NCBI GenBank assembly: GCA_044228685.1
Contig: JBGAUL010000002.1
Location: 208,437 to 272,436 of the forward strand
Source: JBBATK01 sp044228685
Lineage (GTDB): Bacteria > Bacteroidota > Ignavibacteria > Kapaibacteriales > NICIL-2
Reading direction: 5' to 3'
DNA: 64,000 nucleotides
Shown: piece by piece, positions 44,690 to 56,400 of the stretch
Position numbering within the stretch: the first letter of the stretch is position 1
Layout of the letters: every line of letters begins with the position of its first letter
Notes under the pieces: model-generated
The model's input: the letters and a program-made list of their open reading frames with translations, nothing else
Database searches by the model: none
What the model was told of the DNA's origin: nothing
Program-made: the position numbers and the translations under genes

Positions 44690-46384
44690 ATGACACACTC
44701 AAATCATCAACTCAGCTTCGTACAGAAATACATCTTCTCGCAAGATCATAAAGTCATTGGGGCACAATACACACTCACCGGTCTGCTCATGGCCGTCATT
44801 GGTGGATTTCTAGCCTATGTATTTCGATATAATCTCGCGTTTCCGGGAGAGAACATTCCGCTTTTCGGACAGCTCGCAGCGAACCAATACAACACCTTCA
44901 TAACCTGTCACGGTATGATCATGGTGTTTTGGGTTGCGATGCCCATTCTTCTCGCGGGCTTCGGAAACTTCTTGATTCCGGTCATGATTGGCACCGACGA
45001 CATGGCCTTCCCCAAACTCAACATGCTTTCGTTTTGGTTCTTCTTGGCAAGTGCCATCATCCTCGTCGCATCCTTCTTTGTTCCCGGCGGAGCATTTGGC
45101 GGCGCATGGACGATGTACCCGCCACTCTCAGCGAACGCTTATACAAACACACATCCGCACTTCTTTCAAGCTCTGTTCTCCGGAGTTTCACTCATGATTC
45201 TCGCCGTCGCTGTGGAATTCACCGCGATGCTTATGGGTGGAATCAATTTTGTTGTGACGACGATCAACAAGAGAGCGCACGGAATGACGGCTTTCCGCAT
45301 TCCTTTGGTTGTGTGGTTTCTCAATATCGCAACCGTGATTTTTATGTTTTCCGTTGGACCTTTGGTGGCAGGGGCATTCATGCTGTTGTTTGACATCACC
45401 ATTGGAACCGGTTTTTACGATCCTGCCCGCGGCGGTGATCCCATCCTTTTCCAACACCTCTTTTGGTTCTTTGGTCATCCCGAAGTGTACGTGCTCCTGC
45501 TTCCTTCGTTGGGTGTATTAGGTGAGATCATCCCCGTGTTTGCTCGCAAGCCACTCTTTGCCTATCGCAAGGTGATTTATCTGGCCTTGTTCTCAGCAGT
45601 CTTGTCAGTTGTTGTGTGGGCTCACCACCAATTCATTGCCGGCATTGATCCTCGCATGGCGACCTTCTTCAGTATCGGAACAATCATCATCTCCATTCCC
45701 TTTGCCGGAATCTTTTTGTCGTTCATTGCAACGCTCTGGGGTGGCAAAATCAAGATCAGCCTACCAATGGCTTGGGCGCTGGGTTTTATTGGATTGTTTT
45801 TGATTGGCGGTATGACGGGATTGTTTCTTGGATCGAACGCATTTGACATCTATGCACACGATACCTATTTCGTGGTAGCACACTTCCACTACACGCTCTT
45901 CCCCGACATCTTCTTCGGCTTCTTTGCAGCCTTCTGTTATTGGTTCCCGAAGTTTAGCGGACGAGAGTTGAACAAGACGATTGGCTACATCCATTTCTGG
46001 TTGACCTTTGTGTTCTTCAACATGACGTTCTTCTTGCTGTTTTTCAATGGACTGGGCGGACAGCATCGTCGTATCAACGACTACTCCATGTTCAGTAACA
46101 TCAACATCGAACCGTATATCACCTTCGAGAAGATTGCTACGACAGGTGCCATTCTGCTGATCTGTACACAGATACTCTTCATCATCAACATTGTGATAAG
46201 CCTGCGAGCCGGCAAAAAAGCTGAGCGCAATCCGTGGCGCGCCAATACTCTTGAGTGGCTTGCCGAGTCACCACCGCCTCATGGAAACTTTGCTAGTGTT
46301 CCGGAAGTTTTCCGCGGTGCTTATGAGTATAGCGTGCCGGATGCAGAGAGCGACTTCACACCACAATACGCTGAGATGGCTTAA
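44690..46384 (+). CDS. coxA: Cytochrome c oxidase subunit I
   Basis: A 564-residue, 12-helix protein. Ligands are His74 (TCHGMIMVFW) and His400 for low-spin heme, His398 for the high-spin heme (VVAHFHY), and CuB ligands His263, His312 and His313. HPEVY carries the Glu265/Tyr267 pair of A1-type oxidases. It is the catalytic proton-pumping subunit reducing oxygen to water in the cytoplasmic membrane. It starts 15 bases after coxB. Confidence 0.96.
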   Translation: MTHSNHQLSFVQKYIFSQDHKVIGAQYTLTGLLMAVIGGFLAYVFRYNLAFPGENIPLFGQLAANQYNTFITCHGMIMVFWVAMPILLAGFGNFLIPVMIGTDDMAFPKLNMLSFWFFLASAIILVASFFVPGGAFGGAWTMYPPLSANAYTNTHPHFFQALFSGVSLMILAVAVEFTAMLMGGINFVVTTINKRAHGMTAFRIPLVVWFLNIATVIFMFSVGPLVAGAFMLLFDITIGTGFYDPARGGDPILFQHLFWFFGHPEVYVLLLPSLGVLGEIIPVFARKPLFAYRKVIYLALFSAVLSVVVWAHHQFIAGIDPRMATFFSIGTIIISIPFAGIFLSFIATLWGGKIKISLPMAWALGFIGLFLIGGMTGLFLGSNAFDIYAHDTYFVVAHFHYTLFPDIFFGFFAAFCYWFPKFSGRELNKTIGYIHFWLTFVFFNMTFFLLFFNGLGGQHRRINDYSMFSNINIEPYITFEKIATTGAILLICTQILFIINIVISLRAGKKAERNPWRANTLEWLAESPPPHGNFASVPEVFRGAYEYSVPDAESDFTPQYAEMA

Positions 46385-46414
46385 ACAATTCAGACACTAA
46401 CAGAACTCAACACT

Positions 46415-47020
46415 ATGCAACATCAACAATCACTGTCAATGCCTATTGAGCGAGTACCGCAGGGTCGTTTAGCACTCTGGGTTCTGATTGCAGGCGAGCT
46501 CATGATTTTCGGCGGACTTATTTGCTGCTATATCCTGTACCGACTTCGCTACCCGGAGTGGGCAGACCAAGCAGCTCATACTTCAACCTTCTTTGGTGCT
46601 CTGAACACCGCAGTGCTGCTCACCAGTAGCTTCACTGTTGTGAAAGCTCACGAAGCTGCCAACAAACACGACTTGTCAAAAGTCACCTTGTGGCTGAGCA
46701 TGTCCATACTCGGCGGCGTGTGGTTCCTCGTCAACAAGAGCATTGAATACTACCACGAAATCAGCGAAGGATTCACCTTTGCAAGTCCGGGACTACATGA
46801 GTCAGGAGACAGCATCGGATCGTTGTTTTGGTCGTTTTACTATCTCATGACCGGACTCCACGGAGCGCACGTCATTGCCGGCATGGTCGTCATGTTCTTG
46901 GCACTTCTTCAAGCACGCAAGGGCAAGAACCTGCATCGCGTCGAGCTTGCCGGTATGTACTGGCACATGGTCGACTTGATCTGGATCTTCCTCTTTCCCT
47001 TGCTGTATATCGCCAAGTAA
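46415..47020 (+). CDS. coxC: Heme-copper oxidase subunit III (first copy)
   Basis: A 201-residue protein with five predicted helices, as in the short bacterial form of subunit III. Motifs are ALWVLIAGELMIFGGLICCY, LFWSFYYLMTGLHGAHVIAG and the final YWHMVDLIWIFLFPLLYI. It stabilises the catalytic core. It follows coxA by 30 bases. A second subunit III-like gene lies two genes downstream. Confidence 0.92.
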   Translation: MQHQQSLSMPIERVPQGRLALWVLIAGELMIFGGLICCYILYRLRYPEWADQAAHTSTFFGALNTAVLLTSSFTVVKAHEAANKHDLSKVTLWLSMSILGGVWFLVNKSIEYYHEISEGFTFASPGLHESGDSIGSLFWSFYYLMTGLHGAHVIAGMVVMFLALLQARKGKNLHRVELAGMYWHMVDLIWIFLFPLLYIAK

Positions 47021-47058
47021 TTCTCTTCACTCGAATATCAATCTGAAACATCACAACC

Positions 47059-47394
47059 ATGGAAACTCACTCAACTACAGGCCTACGTTTTCCGGATCCA
47101 GATCACGATTATCATGGTCATCCTAACTACGCAAAAGTTCTCATTACCCTGTTTGTTCTCTTCGGTATCAGTCTGGTCGTGGGATACCTCGTTTCGCCAA
47201 TCTACGCCGTCATACTCATCTTCGTCACAGCCGCATGGAAAGCCTCGCTCGTCGTGCGCAACTTCATGCACCTTCGCTTTGAACCATTGCTGATTTGGAT
47301 TGCCGTCGCTGCCGTGTTCTTCTGTTTAATCGCCTTCTTCTTTGGCATCTACCCGGATATCACCGCAAGCAGACTTGATGTTGTTCCACGTTAA
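47059..47394 (+). CDS. Cytochrome c oxidase subunit IV-like protein
   Basis: A 111-residue protein with a His-rich cytoplasmic start (DPDHDYHGHPNYAKV) and three membrane helices: VLITLFVLFGISLVVGYL, IYAVILIFVTAAWKASLVV and LIWIAVAAVFFCLIAFFFG. The sequence and position match the small subunit IV (caa3 CtaF/COX4-like) family, an accessory subunit. It lies between the two subunit III genes. Confidence 0.85.
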   Translation: METHSTTGLRFPDPDHDYHGHPNYAKVLITLFVLFGISLVVGYLVSPIYAVILIFVTAAWKASLVVRNFMHLRFEPLLIWIAVAAVFFCLIAFFFGIYPDITASRLDVVPR

Positions 47395-47407
47395 TTGAAT
47401 TCAAGCA

Positions 47408-47995
47408 ATGCAACCAACAGCTGAACTAAGCTTTCCTCGCACTCGCTCCTCGATTTCCAGTGGTGTGTTGGGAATGATTTTCTTGCTCACCACTGAGTGT
47501 ATGCTCTTTGCAGGTTTCATAAGCGCGTACATCGTTAATCGCGCTTCAATACCGGCATGGCAACCTGCTGACCAACCCCGACTCCCGGTTGAAATGACGG
47601 CAGTCAATACAATCATCTTAATTCTCAGCGGAATACTCGTGTTGCGTGCACAGCGAAAGACAGATTCGTCGCTTGCGTCAATGCGACGTTACCTTCAACT
47701 CGGATTGGTCTTCGGCAGCACGTTCTTAGCTGTGCAAGGCTATGAATGGATGCGACTGCTCGCATTTGGTCTTAACTCAAACACAAGTTTATACGGTGCC
47801 TTTTTCTACCTGATCATTGGTGCTCACGCTCTTCACGTCGTTGCAGGCTTGATTGTTCTTGGATGGCTCTTGCGTGTGCTCAAATCTCAACGTAGCGAGA
47901 CGGACAAGGTATCCGTCGTTGGTGTTGGTAGTCTCTACTGGTACTTCGTCGTAGCCGTATGGCCCATCTTGTATTTCCTCGTATATCTAAGCTGA
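47408..47995 (+). CDS. Second heme-copper oxidase subunit III-like protein
   Basis: A 195-residue protein with five helices and the subunit III motifs MIFLLTTECMLFAGFISAY, FFYLIIGAHALHVVAGLIVL and YWYFVVAVWPILYFLVYL. It differs strongly from the first copy at 46415 and has CyoC-like features such as YFVVAVWPILY. It may replace or complement the first copy. It follows the subunit IV gene by 13 bases. Confidence 0.85.
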   Translation: MQPTAELSFPRTRSSISSGVLGMIFLLTTECMLFAGFISAYIVNRASIPAWQPADQPRLPVEMTAVNTIILILSGILVLRAQRKTDSSLASMRRYLQLGLVFGSTFLAVQGYEWMRLLAFGLNSNTSLYGAFFYLIIGAHALHVVAGLIVLGWLLRVLKSQRSETDKVSVVGVGSLYWYFVVAVWPILYFLVYLS

Positions 47996-47996
47996 T

Positions 47997-48245
47997 ATGA
48001 AATCTCTCGCACGGCTGTTGACGGTATTTGTTGTAGTGTGTTATGGTATTAGCATGACGGCTTGTCCGCTCTGTCAGGGCGGACAAGGTCTGTCTGAAAA
48101 CACAATCTCCGCATACAAAGGCATAACCCTGCTCCTGGCACTCATGCCGCTTGTTGGAAGCGCATCAATCTTCTACTGGATTCATCGTCGCCAACGCGCT
48201 GCCGCACGTCTACAGAAAGAAGAATTGCAGGGCTCGATCTTCTAA
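47997..48245 (+). CDS. Small membrane protein at the end of the oxidase operon
   Basis: An 82-residue protein: a signal-like start (MKSLARLLTVFVVVCYGISM) followed by ACPLCQGGQG with a CxxC pair, then one membrane helix (GITLLLALMPLVGSASIFYW) and a basic tail. It begins one base after the preceding stop, so it is translated with it. CxxC near the membrane could bind copper, heme or a redox partner and might help oxidase assembly; this is only inferred from context. A terminator follows. Confidence 0.68.
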   Translation: MKSLARLLTVFVVVCYGISMTACPLCQGGQGLSENTISAYKGITLLLALMPLVGSASIFYWIHRRQRAAARLQKEELQGSIF

Positions 48246-48310
48246 AGAAACTCGGCGCAAGCAGCGTCGAACGTTGATGAGATTAGCCCCCACTTTGCTA
48301 GCCCAACAAC

Positions 48311-48336
48311 AACGTTCATCACATGAGCGTTTTTTT
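48311..48336 (+). terminator. Rho-independent terminator of the oxidase operon
   Basis: AACGTTCAT (48311-48319) pairs with ATGAGCGTT (48323-48331), with one G-T pair and a 3-base loop, and runs into seven T (48330-48336). The rest of 48246-48676 (431 bases) shows no gene. Confidence 0.78.
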
Positions 48337-48583
48337 CAGGTCCTGAGCTTTCTTTAGTTGTTATTTTGAGAGAGCAGCATCTATCTCTGTTTGCACTGAT
48401 TGCAGCGTCTGAACTGAGTCACTCACTCTGTCTCAGAATACACCGTCCGCGGCGTCCTGCTTCCATAGCACACAGCATTCATCTTTTATTAGCGTCCTCA
48501 GATGTCCTTCAAAAAGGGCCTGAGTTTGTCGCAAATGGGTACTTGCCGAGTATTCCTTGATTTGTGCAGCATGAGCTCGTGCT

Positions 48584-48600
48584 TTGGCACTATATCTGCG
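48584..48600 (+). promoter_or_regulatory. Possible sigma-54 (-24/-12) promoter upstream of the surface-protein operon
   Basis: TTGGCAC (48584-48590) and CTGCG (48596-48600) place the invariant GG and GC dinucleotides exactly 10 bases apart, as in TTGGCAC-N5-TTGC, with one mismatch in the -12 box. It lies 76 bases before the barrel gene start. A sigma-54 factor is encoded in the window. Short motifs like this arise by chance, so this is tentative. Confidence 0.35.
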
Positions 48601-48676
48601 GCATTCTCAACTCTGGTTGAGATTTGGAATAGGCGTATTAGGTGATGAGTTGCTGGCACTGTGATACTTAGGCGAA

Positions 48677-50371
48677 ATGGCAATGCGACGTACGAGCGTA
48701 GTAAAAAGAACACTACACTGTTTTCTTTCTTCAGTTCGGCTGCTCAGGCTTTGCCTATGCATGACCTTCCTTTTGTCCGCATCGACCCTTCTTGCCGATG
48801 ATTCATGGATTCGCGCCTCCGGATCTCTCGGTCTTTCCTCAGACTACTACGACCAAAACGGCTTAGATCAATCTCGTCTTCCAAGCTTCGTTCATCGTGC
48901 GAGTTTTCGTACGACTATTACCCTGTTCAATCAAATTGACTTGCCTTTTGAAGCCTACGTGACTTCCAACAGCATGGGATATCGTCAGCCCTTCAATCAA
49001 TTTGGCGTGAATCCTCGCATTGGCTCGTGGCTCACTCTGCATGCAGGATATTTCTCAACCAGGTTCAGCGACTTGACCTTTGGCGATGCACGTATCCTTG
49101 GTGGTGGCTTTGATCTGACGCCGGGCAATGTCCGTATCTCAGCTTTCTACGGTTTGACTCGAGAAGCACGAAATCCGGATCCTGTCTATTTCTATACCGG
49201 CGAATACGAACGTCGTTGTCTTGGCGTGAAGCTCGGCTATGGTTCCAACGACGGCATCAACTTTGGAATCTCGGTCATGCATGCTCAGGATGAAATCGGA
49301 TCAATTCGCGCCGATAGCACAACACAAAAACCACAAGAGAACCTCGCAACCTCAATGCAATTCAGTGTTGCTGCTTTCGATAACTTTCTTCGCATCAACA
49401 CAGAGGGTGCGATAAGCGTGTTCACAAGCGATCGCACGGCTCCGCTAACTGATAGCACCAATCGCATCCTGGTCGCCGAACAAGCAGTCGGTTCAAACAT
49501 CAGTACCAGTATCGATGGAGCATTCAAAGCCGGTTTGCAAATCACACCTTCGCAGCGCTGGAATGTTCGATTTGATGCGCAATGGATCGGACCAGGCTTT
49601 GTAACACTCGGTTATGTTCAGATGCCGAATGATGTTCTTGATTTAAGCGTTGCGCCTTCTGCACGACTCTTCGACAATGCGCTGTTCATTCGACTGAGTT
49701 ATGGCAAACGCACCAACAACTTGCGCAACACACTCTTCGCTCCAACGACCCGCACAATTGGATCACTTAATCTCAGCGCGAATTTCAATGAGCACTTAGG
49801 CATGGACCTCATGTATTCGAACTACGGCATGAAGTCAACTCACGTCAATGACACACTCAAAGTCTCGAATATCTCGCAGATGTACATGATCTCTCCTCGC
49901 GCCTCTTTTGATTGGCTCGGTGGAGTAAATACCGCTAGCATGACGATTATGTATCAAAACAGTGATGATGCAAATCAGTACAGTGCAGCGTCGGTAAACA
50001 ACACCTCTTCATCGGTGTCAGTTGTGCACTCGATTTCGCTGCCCTCGAAACTCTCGTTGACGACCACGGCATTCTACAACGCCTTCTCAACAGCGGCGAT
50101 TCAAACGAAGATTACGACAGTTAATGAGACCGCGAGTTATTCTCTGCACGACAACATGATCATGCTGAGTGCTACTCTGGGTTTCAACATTGTTCACTCT
50201 ACATCAAATTCAACACAGTTGATGGCGCGAATATCCTCAACACTCAATCTGGAGAAGTGGGGATCATTCACATTGTCGCTCATGAATAACAGCTACGATT
50301 ACAACACGGTTAGCGGCATACCGAGCTACCGTGAATTACAAGCAAGTCTGCAGTACTCGATCTCCTTCTGA
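48677..50371 (+). CDS. Predicted outer-membrane beta-barrel protein
   Basis: A 564-residue protein with a basic start and signal peptide (LCLCMTFLLSASTLLADDSW). Alternating strands typical of a barrel follow (ASFRTTITLFNQIDLPFEAY, LGVKLGYGSNDGINFGISVM), and the terminal strand ends in Phe (LQASLQYSISF), the usual outer-membrane assembly signal. It has no recognisable enzyme domain. It is followed by the giant secreted gene after 29 bases, suggesting that it serves as its transporter, anchor or partner. ATG 48677 and 48683 are both possible. Confidence 0.72.
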   Translation: MAMRRTSVVKRTLHCFLSSVRLLRLCLCMTFLLSASTLLADDSWIRASGSLGLSSDYYDQNGLDQSRLPSFVHRASFRTTITLFNQIDLPFEAYVTSNSMGYRQPFNQFGVNPRIGSWLTLHAGYFSTRFSDLTFGDARILGGGFDLTPGNVRISAFYGLTREARNPDPVYFYTGEYERRCLGVKLGYGSNDGINFGISVMHAQDEIGSIRADSTTQKPQENLATSMQFSVAAFDNFLRINTEGAISVFTSDRTAPLTDSTNRILVAEQAVGSNISTSIDGAFKAGLQITPSQRWNVRFDAQWIGPGFVTLGYVQMPNDVLDLSVAPSARLFDNALFIRLSYGKRTNNLRNTLFAPTTRTIGSLNLSANFNEHLGMDLMYSNYGMKSTHVNDTLKVSNISQMYMISPRASFDWLGGVNTASMTIMYQNSDDANQYSAASVNNTSSSVSVVHSISLPSKLSLTTTAFYNAFSTAAIQTKITTVNETASYSLHDNMIMLSATLGFNIVHSTSNSTQLMARISSTLNLEKWGSFTLSLMNNSYDYNTVSGIPSYRELQASLQYSISF

Positions 50372-50400
50372 TTTGATACAACGTCCTTTGGGCTTAGACC

Positions 50401-53400
50401 ATGAAAAAACTCAATAGCCTTTTCCTCCTGCTTCTGCTCAGCATTTTCAGTAACACTGCAATGCATGCTCAAGATGCTGTGGTCAACGTTAGTGTGCGTC
50501 GACCGGTGCCGTTGTCTCTTTCGACATGGCGCACAGATCCATCTGTTGTTACTGTCAGCGTCACCGCTACGCGTGATCTGAACAATTTTGTGATTGGCTT
50601 TGAGATTCTCAATACCACCACCGGACAGTCCGCCCACACCGATAATGCGCACGCGTGTATGCCGGTGTTTAGCATCCGTCGCGGAGAAACCCGCGTGATC
50701 AATGGTCCGCAGCTTATCTGCAACAACGCCATCAACGCCGATCCCGATCTGCAACGCAGCGTTGCCTCAGCAGGAGCGATTCCCGAAGGTGATTACAGTT
50801 ATTGCGTGCATTTGATTGAGAGCGATCGTCGTACGGAAATCAGCACAACCGGACGTCTCTGCGATTACTTCACCATCGTCTGGCCTAATCCTCCGGTTCT
50901 CATCTATCCCGTCAACATCTTCGACCTCAACGTCAACACGGCACAAACCTTTACCTGGCAACCGGCTCTTCCTCTTGCACCGGGCACGAGTGCGCAGTAT
51001 AGAATTCGGGTAGTGGGCGTTGTCGACGGACAAGAAGCTCGCACCGCTCTTGATGCCGCAACTGCAAGCGAAACGGTCTTGGATGAATTCGTCCCTACTA
51101 CATCAAAAGTCTTTACGCCAAACTTTGCTCCATTCGTTGATCTCATCGGACGCAGCGTCCCACGCTTCACTCGATTCGCGTGGCAGATTCAAGTTGTAGA
51201 TCAATATCGCATGCCCATCGCCACTCGTGGCGGCACACAAGGCAAGAGTGAGATTGGTTTGTTTGATTTTACGCGCAGCAGCTCCGGCGGTGGTGGTGGA
51301 TCAACGGCGGGCGCATCGTGTGTGAATCCAATGACCTTGACGGCGTACTTTCCGGCTGCGACGGATACTATTCCGTGGTTGCCGCCACATCTCATTGTGC
51401 AATGGGGACCGTGGTGCAGCGAAGTCCGCAACATGCAATACACCTTGCATGTTCGTGAACGCGGTGGATCAGCGTTAACAGATAACAGTCGTGATTTGAA
51501 TTGGCGAAGCGGCATACTATCGGCACAAGGACTGAGCGCCGGACAAGAAGATCGCGCTCGACTGATCATAACCAATTGGCGCACAGAATCAGGATCAGTT
51601 GCACCGCTCAACGCAAGTCTTCGTCGAGGTCCTGCTTATGATTGGAACGTCGACGCACAATTCGTTCGCAGCGAGAACGGAGCTGAGCAGACGCGCACGG
51701 CAAATACGTCGACGCAGAGTTTTTCCATCGGACTCAAGATGCCCGTCAATCCTGAGCCGGCGAACAACGCCACTGTCGATGATGGATCAAACCTCAGTTT
51801 GCTCTACGACATTCCGGCTCCTGCGCAGAGCATGTACACGCCGAATGATTTGATGAATGTTATGGGACGCGGCAGTGCATCCATGGACTTCGGAATTGCC
51901 TACGAAGTTGTTCGCGTAAAGGTCTCGAGAAATAGAGATATGTCATCGGCTATTGCCTCACAGACGACCGTATCTCCGCGCTACAACATTGTCACCGGAG
52001 ATAATCCGGCTGACCTCTTTGGTCGCAAGCGCATGGATCACCTCAATCTCAGTGCAGGCACCTACTACTGGCAAGTTGAGTATTGTAATCCCGAAGACAC
52101 TAATCGTATTTATCGACAGGGTCCGGTATGGCAGTTCAATATCGGCGGCAGTCCAATCGACCCGCGCGAGTGTTTTCGCATTCAACCAGTTGCGCCGGAA
52201 AATCGAGCAACAATCAGTGGTGGACCACATGTGCGCTTCTCGATTTCGACCAATCCGCCGACGAATTTGAATGCAGTACGAGGAGGACGCTTACAAATCT
52301 GGGAGATGGCATCAGCAAGCGAAGATCCGGCGACGGTGAAGGGTCGTCCGGCACTTGTCGACGAACGCTTCTCCGGTCATGAAGCCGCTGCAATCGTCGC
52401 CTCAAGCGGCATTGGCAGCAGCAGCTCCCGCAGTTACTACAATCTTCCCTTTGTCAATGGCTCTGCTCCATATCGCTTCGAAGCGCATAACAACACGACT
52501 TATCTGTGGGTCTTCACCATGCAAGTGGATGGTGCAACGATTCGCAATGATGGTCAGCGATGCACATTATCCGAGATCAGTTCTTCAGACGGCATCTTCA
52601 CTTATCGCGAAGGATGCTCTGATGCTTGTATTGCAGCGGCGCCGTCGAGCACGACGCCCTCATCTCGCACCTTTAACATTGGTGACGATATCCGCGTCGG
52701 ACAATTCACTGCACATCTGACTCGCGTTAGCGGTACCGGCTCTTCACTCAGTGGTGCTGCGACGGTGAACATTCCGGTTTTCCGTGGAGGCGTCCAAGTT
52801 GAATTCAACAACATTCAGGTCAATGATGAGGCGCAGATGTTTGAGGGTGAGATGCGCGCTGTGCAAGCACCTTCATCGCCCATCAATGCCAGTGTTGCCA
52901 ACGATCTTGGTACTGCCTTAGGTCTAACGAGCTCGCAAGTAACATCGCTCCATGGCATAGCTTCTGATGCAACACGATTGGTCAGCAATCTTGCAATGGG
53001 CACGCCGGTTAATCTGCCGATTGGATTTGATAGGGTAATCGAAGGACAGCGCGTGGTGATTGGGATCATTGGAATGGTCTTCAAGCCACGCGAAGCACGA
53101 CTCAATGCAGCGCTGTCATTTCCAATGCCTGCATTTGGTCCTGGCGAACGCATTGGCTTTGGCGCGCGCAACATCTGCTTCTACCCCGGAGGCTTTGGTC
53201 GCGATTTCGACATTGGTTTGGTCGATGATCTCGGCTACACCGCAAGCGACACCTCGTGGTCATTCCACTTCCTAGCTCCACGCGAAGCAAGCGGATCTGT
53301 CCGTGCTGATTCCGGAACCTTCGCACGATTCGGTTGCAATGGTTTTGAATTCATTCGCGTGAAAGCTGAAGTCAATTTCCCACGCACCTGGATTAAGAAA

Positions 53401-56400
53401 GTTGAAACTGACGGCAGCGTCAATGAAACTGATCACGCTAAGGCGACATTTACAACCTTGATCAGAGCGAGCGGTGAGTTCATTGCGGAAGCAACCATGG
53501 ACAAGTTCACGCCGGCAGGTGCGCCGGACTTTGTCATGGAATGTGATACCATCGTTCTAGACTTTTCGGATCACGACAATCCAAGTACCATTCACTTCCC
53601 TGAGCGTTATCGAGGCAGCACAGACAACACCTGGCGTGGCTTCTACATGCATCGTCTCTTCATGCAGCTTCCATCGCAACTGCGTACCTTCTCTGAAGAT
53701 CGTCCGATGAAGCTTGGCATTCAAGACATGATCATCGATCGCACCGGATTGTCGCTCAGTGTTCGTCTTGAAAACGTCATTCAATACCCACGAGGCAACT
53801 TCGGCGAATGGGGTGCAAGTATTGACACGATTGGCGTCGACTTGGTCTCATCGTCGCTTGAACGAGGCTTCCTTTCAGGACGCTTCCAAATTCCTATCTC
53901 CGATTCTGCACTCGATTACTCAGCTGTTATCGCACGAGCTGCGAGCGGCTCGGGAGTTGAATTCCGCTTCAACATTCGTCCACGCGACACCATCAATGCC
54001 CGACTCTGGGTGGCGCAGTTAACGCTGGATCCAACCTCATACATTCGTTTGACGGCCAACTCTGCTCGCTTCCAAGCTGAGGCGAACTTCAGTGGAGCAC
54101 TATCGATTGTTGGAGATGTTGGATCCGTTCACGGTGTACGTTTCGGCGGAATCAGTTTTCAAAACTTCCACATACAATCCGTCGAACCCTATGTGCGGGT
54201 TGAACATTGGTCCTTTGCTTCACCGCAGCACGGCTTCGCGATGTCGCCTTCTCCTGAACCGAGCCCTGACGAAAGCTCCGGCAGCGCAGGCAGTGGCGGC
54301 GGAGTTTCGGGATTTCCTGTGAGTATAGGAAACATCAACATTGTGAGTCGCAGTGCGAGTGGAGGTTTGCCGGGACTTGGCATTCAATTCACACTCAGCG
54401 TCAATCTTCAACCAGGTAACAACGCCATTAGCGGTGGAGCAACCTTCTCCATTTGGTCCAAGGTGGTCGTCGGCTCTGGTCCGATGCACATCGACTTCGA
54501 CGGATTCCAACTCGACTCGGTTGGCATTCACGCTGACTTCGGTGCAGTCATTGTCAACGGTCAACTCCGCATCTACAACCAAGATCCCACCTTCGGCGAT
54601 GGCTTCCGCGGCAGTGTACAAGCCAACTTCGTGCACATGGTGGAGATCTCGGCAACGATTCAATTTGGAAGCGTTCACGACTACCGTTATTGGTATGTAG
54701 ATGCTCGCGCAGTTCTTGCGACCGGTATTCCTGTGTTCCCGGGTGTTGGATTCTACGGTTTTGGTGGCGGTGCTTGGTACAACATGCGACGTGTGGTGCG
54801 ATCTGAGGCTGATGCTCGGCGCGGCATTGCGCAAACGGGTTCAAGTGACTCTACGGATCGAGCTTCGTCGGCACCTCCGGGTGCAACCAATTCGGGCGAA
54901 CGATACGAACCATTCCATTCCGATGCCGGTGAGTCTTTTGGATTCTACGCAATGGTCACGATGGGTACCATGCCCAAGTCAGATGCATTCAATTGCGACG
55001 TCCGACTGGAGATCAGCTTCATCGGTGGTGCTATCAACGAGATTCGTTTGCGTGGCGATGGATATATGCTTGCGGATGTGATGCATCGACCGGACGCGAA
55101 GGTGACAATTGTGGCGGATATCTATTACAATTTTCCGGATAGGATTTTCCATGGCGACTTTGACGTGACGATCAACGCGGCTGTTGTCACAGGACACGGT
55201 CATGCCGTCATGCACTTTGCTCCAACAACTTGGTACATCAAAGTCGGCGATCCTGAGCGCGAGAAGATTCACGTCACGATTGCTGACTTGGTTGAGATTC
55301 AAGCTTATCTCATGTGCGGACTCGATCTACCAAACACCATGGTCGTACCGCCTGAAGTAGTCGCCATTTGCGGCATGCCTCCTGCTGCCCGCGGAATGGA
55401 GCAATTGAGTCGAGGCGACGGTTTCGCTTTCGGTGCCAGCGCATCAATGAACGTGGAGGCGCGCTTCCTCATCTTCTACGCATCGGTGCAGCTACTCTTC
55501 GGCTTCGACGTCTCACTCATGAACTACGGTTCTGCAGCCCGATGCGAAGGAACCGGAGCGCCAATGGGCGTCAATGGATGGTACGCACGAGGTCAGCTCT
55601 ACGCCCGACTCGGTTTGGCCGTAGGCATCGATGTTGATCTCGGCTTTGTAAGTGGGCGATACGAAATTCTCAGCGCTGAAATCGCCGCCATCTTGCAAGC
55701 CGGATTACCTAATCCAACCTGGATGTCGGGAGCGTTTGGTGGACGTTACTCAATTCTTGGAGGACTCATCAGCGGCTCCTTCAACTTCCAATTCAAAGTT
55801 GGGGAAGAATGTCGATTACCGGTCGAGAGTGGTTTGTCCAACATCGATCTCATCAATGAGATCTCACCGGCCAATGGTTCAACCGACGTCTCAATCGGCG
55901 TTGAGCCGGCAATTGCCAGCAACTTCTTGCTTGAGAGACCATTTGAAATTTTGGAGCTTGATCCAAATGACGGCAACACGTACATCCGCACCTATCGCGT
56001 GCGTATTCGCGAGTTCCGTCTCAACCAAGAAGTAGCAGGTGCGGCAGTCGCATGCCTACCAGCTCGTGTTGACGCCAATGATCGTCATTATGCAATTCTC
56101 TCTCCGAGCAATGTCCTACGTCCAAACCGTGCACGGTACACCGCTACAGCTACTGTGTATGGACAACGCTTTGACGATGCGGCTGCGCTATCGAGCAACG
56201 ATATCAGTGCTGCTGATTCCAATCGATACCGCTCGCGTATTTCAGCATACATCACCAATGATCGCTATTGGATTAATGCGATGCGTCAAGGTGGCTCAAG
56301 ACGAGGTGAGCCTATTGCACAAACGGTGAGCTCGACATTTACGACAGAGACCTTGCCTGATTCGCTGCGACCAAGCGACGTGTACCTTGCCTATCCGCGC

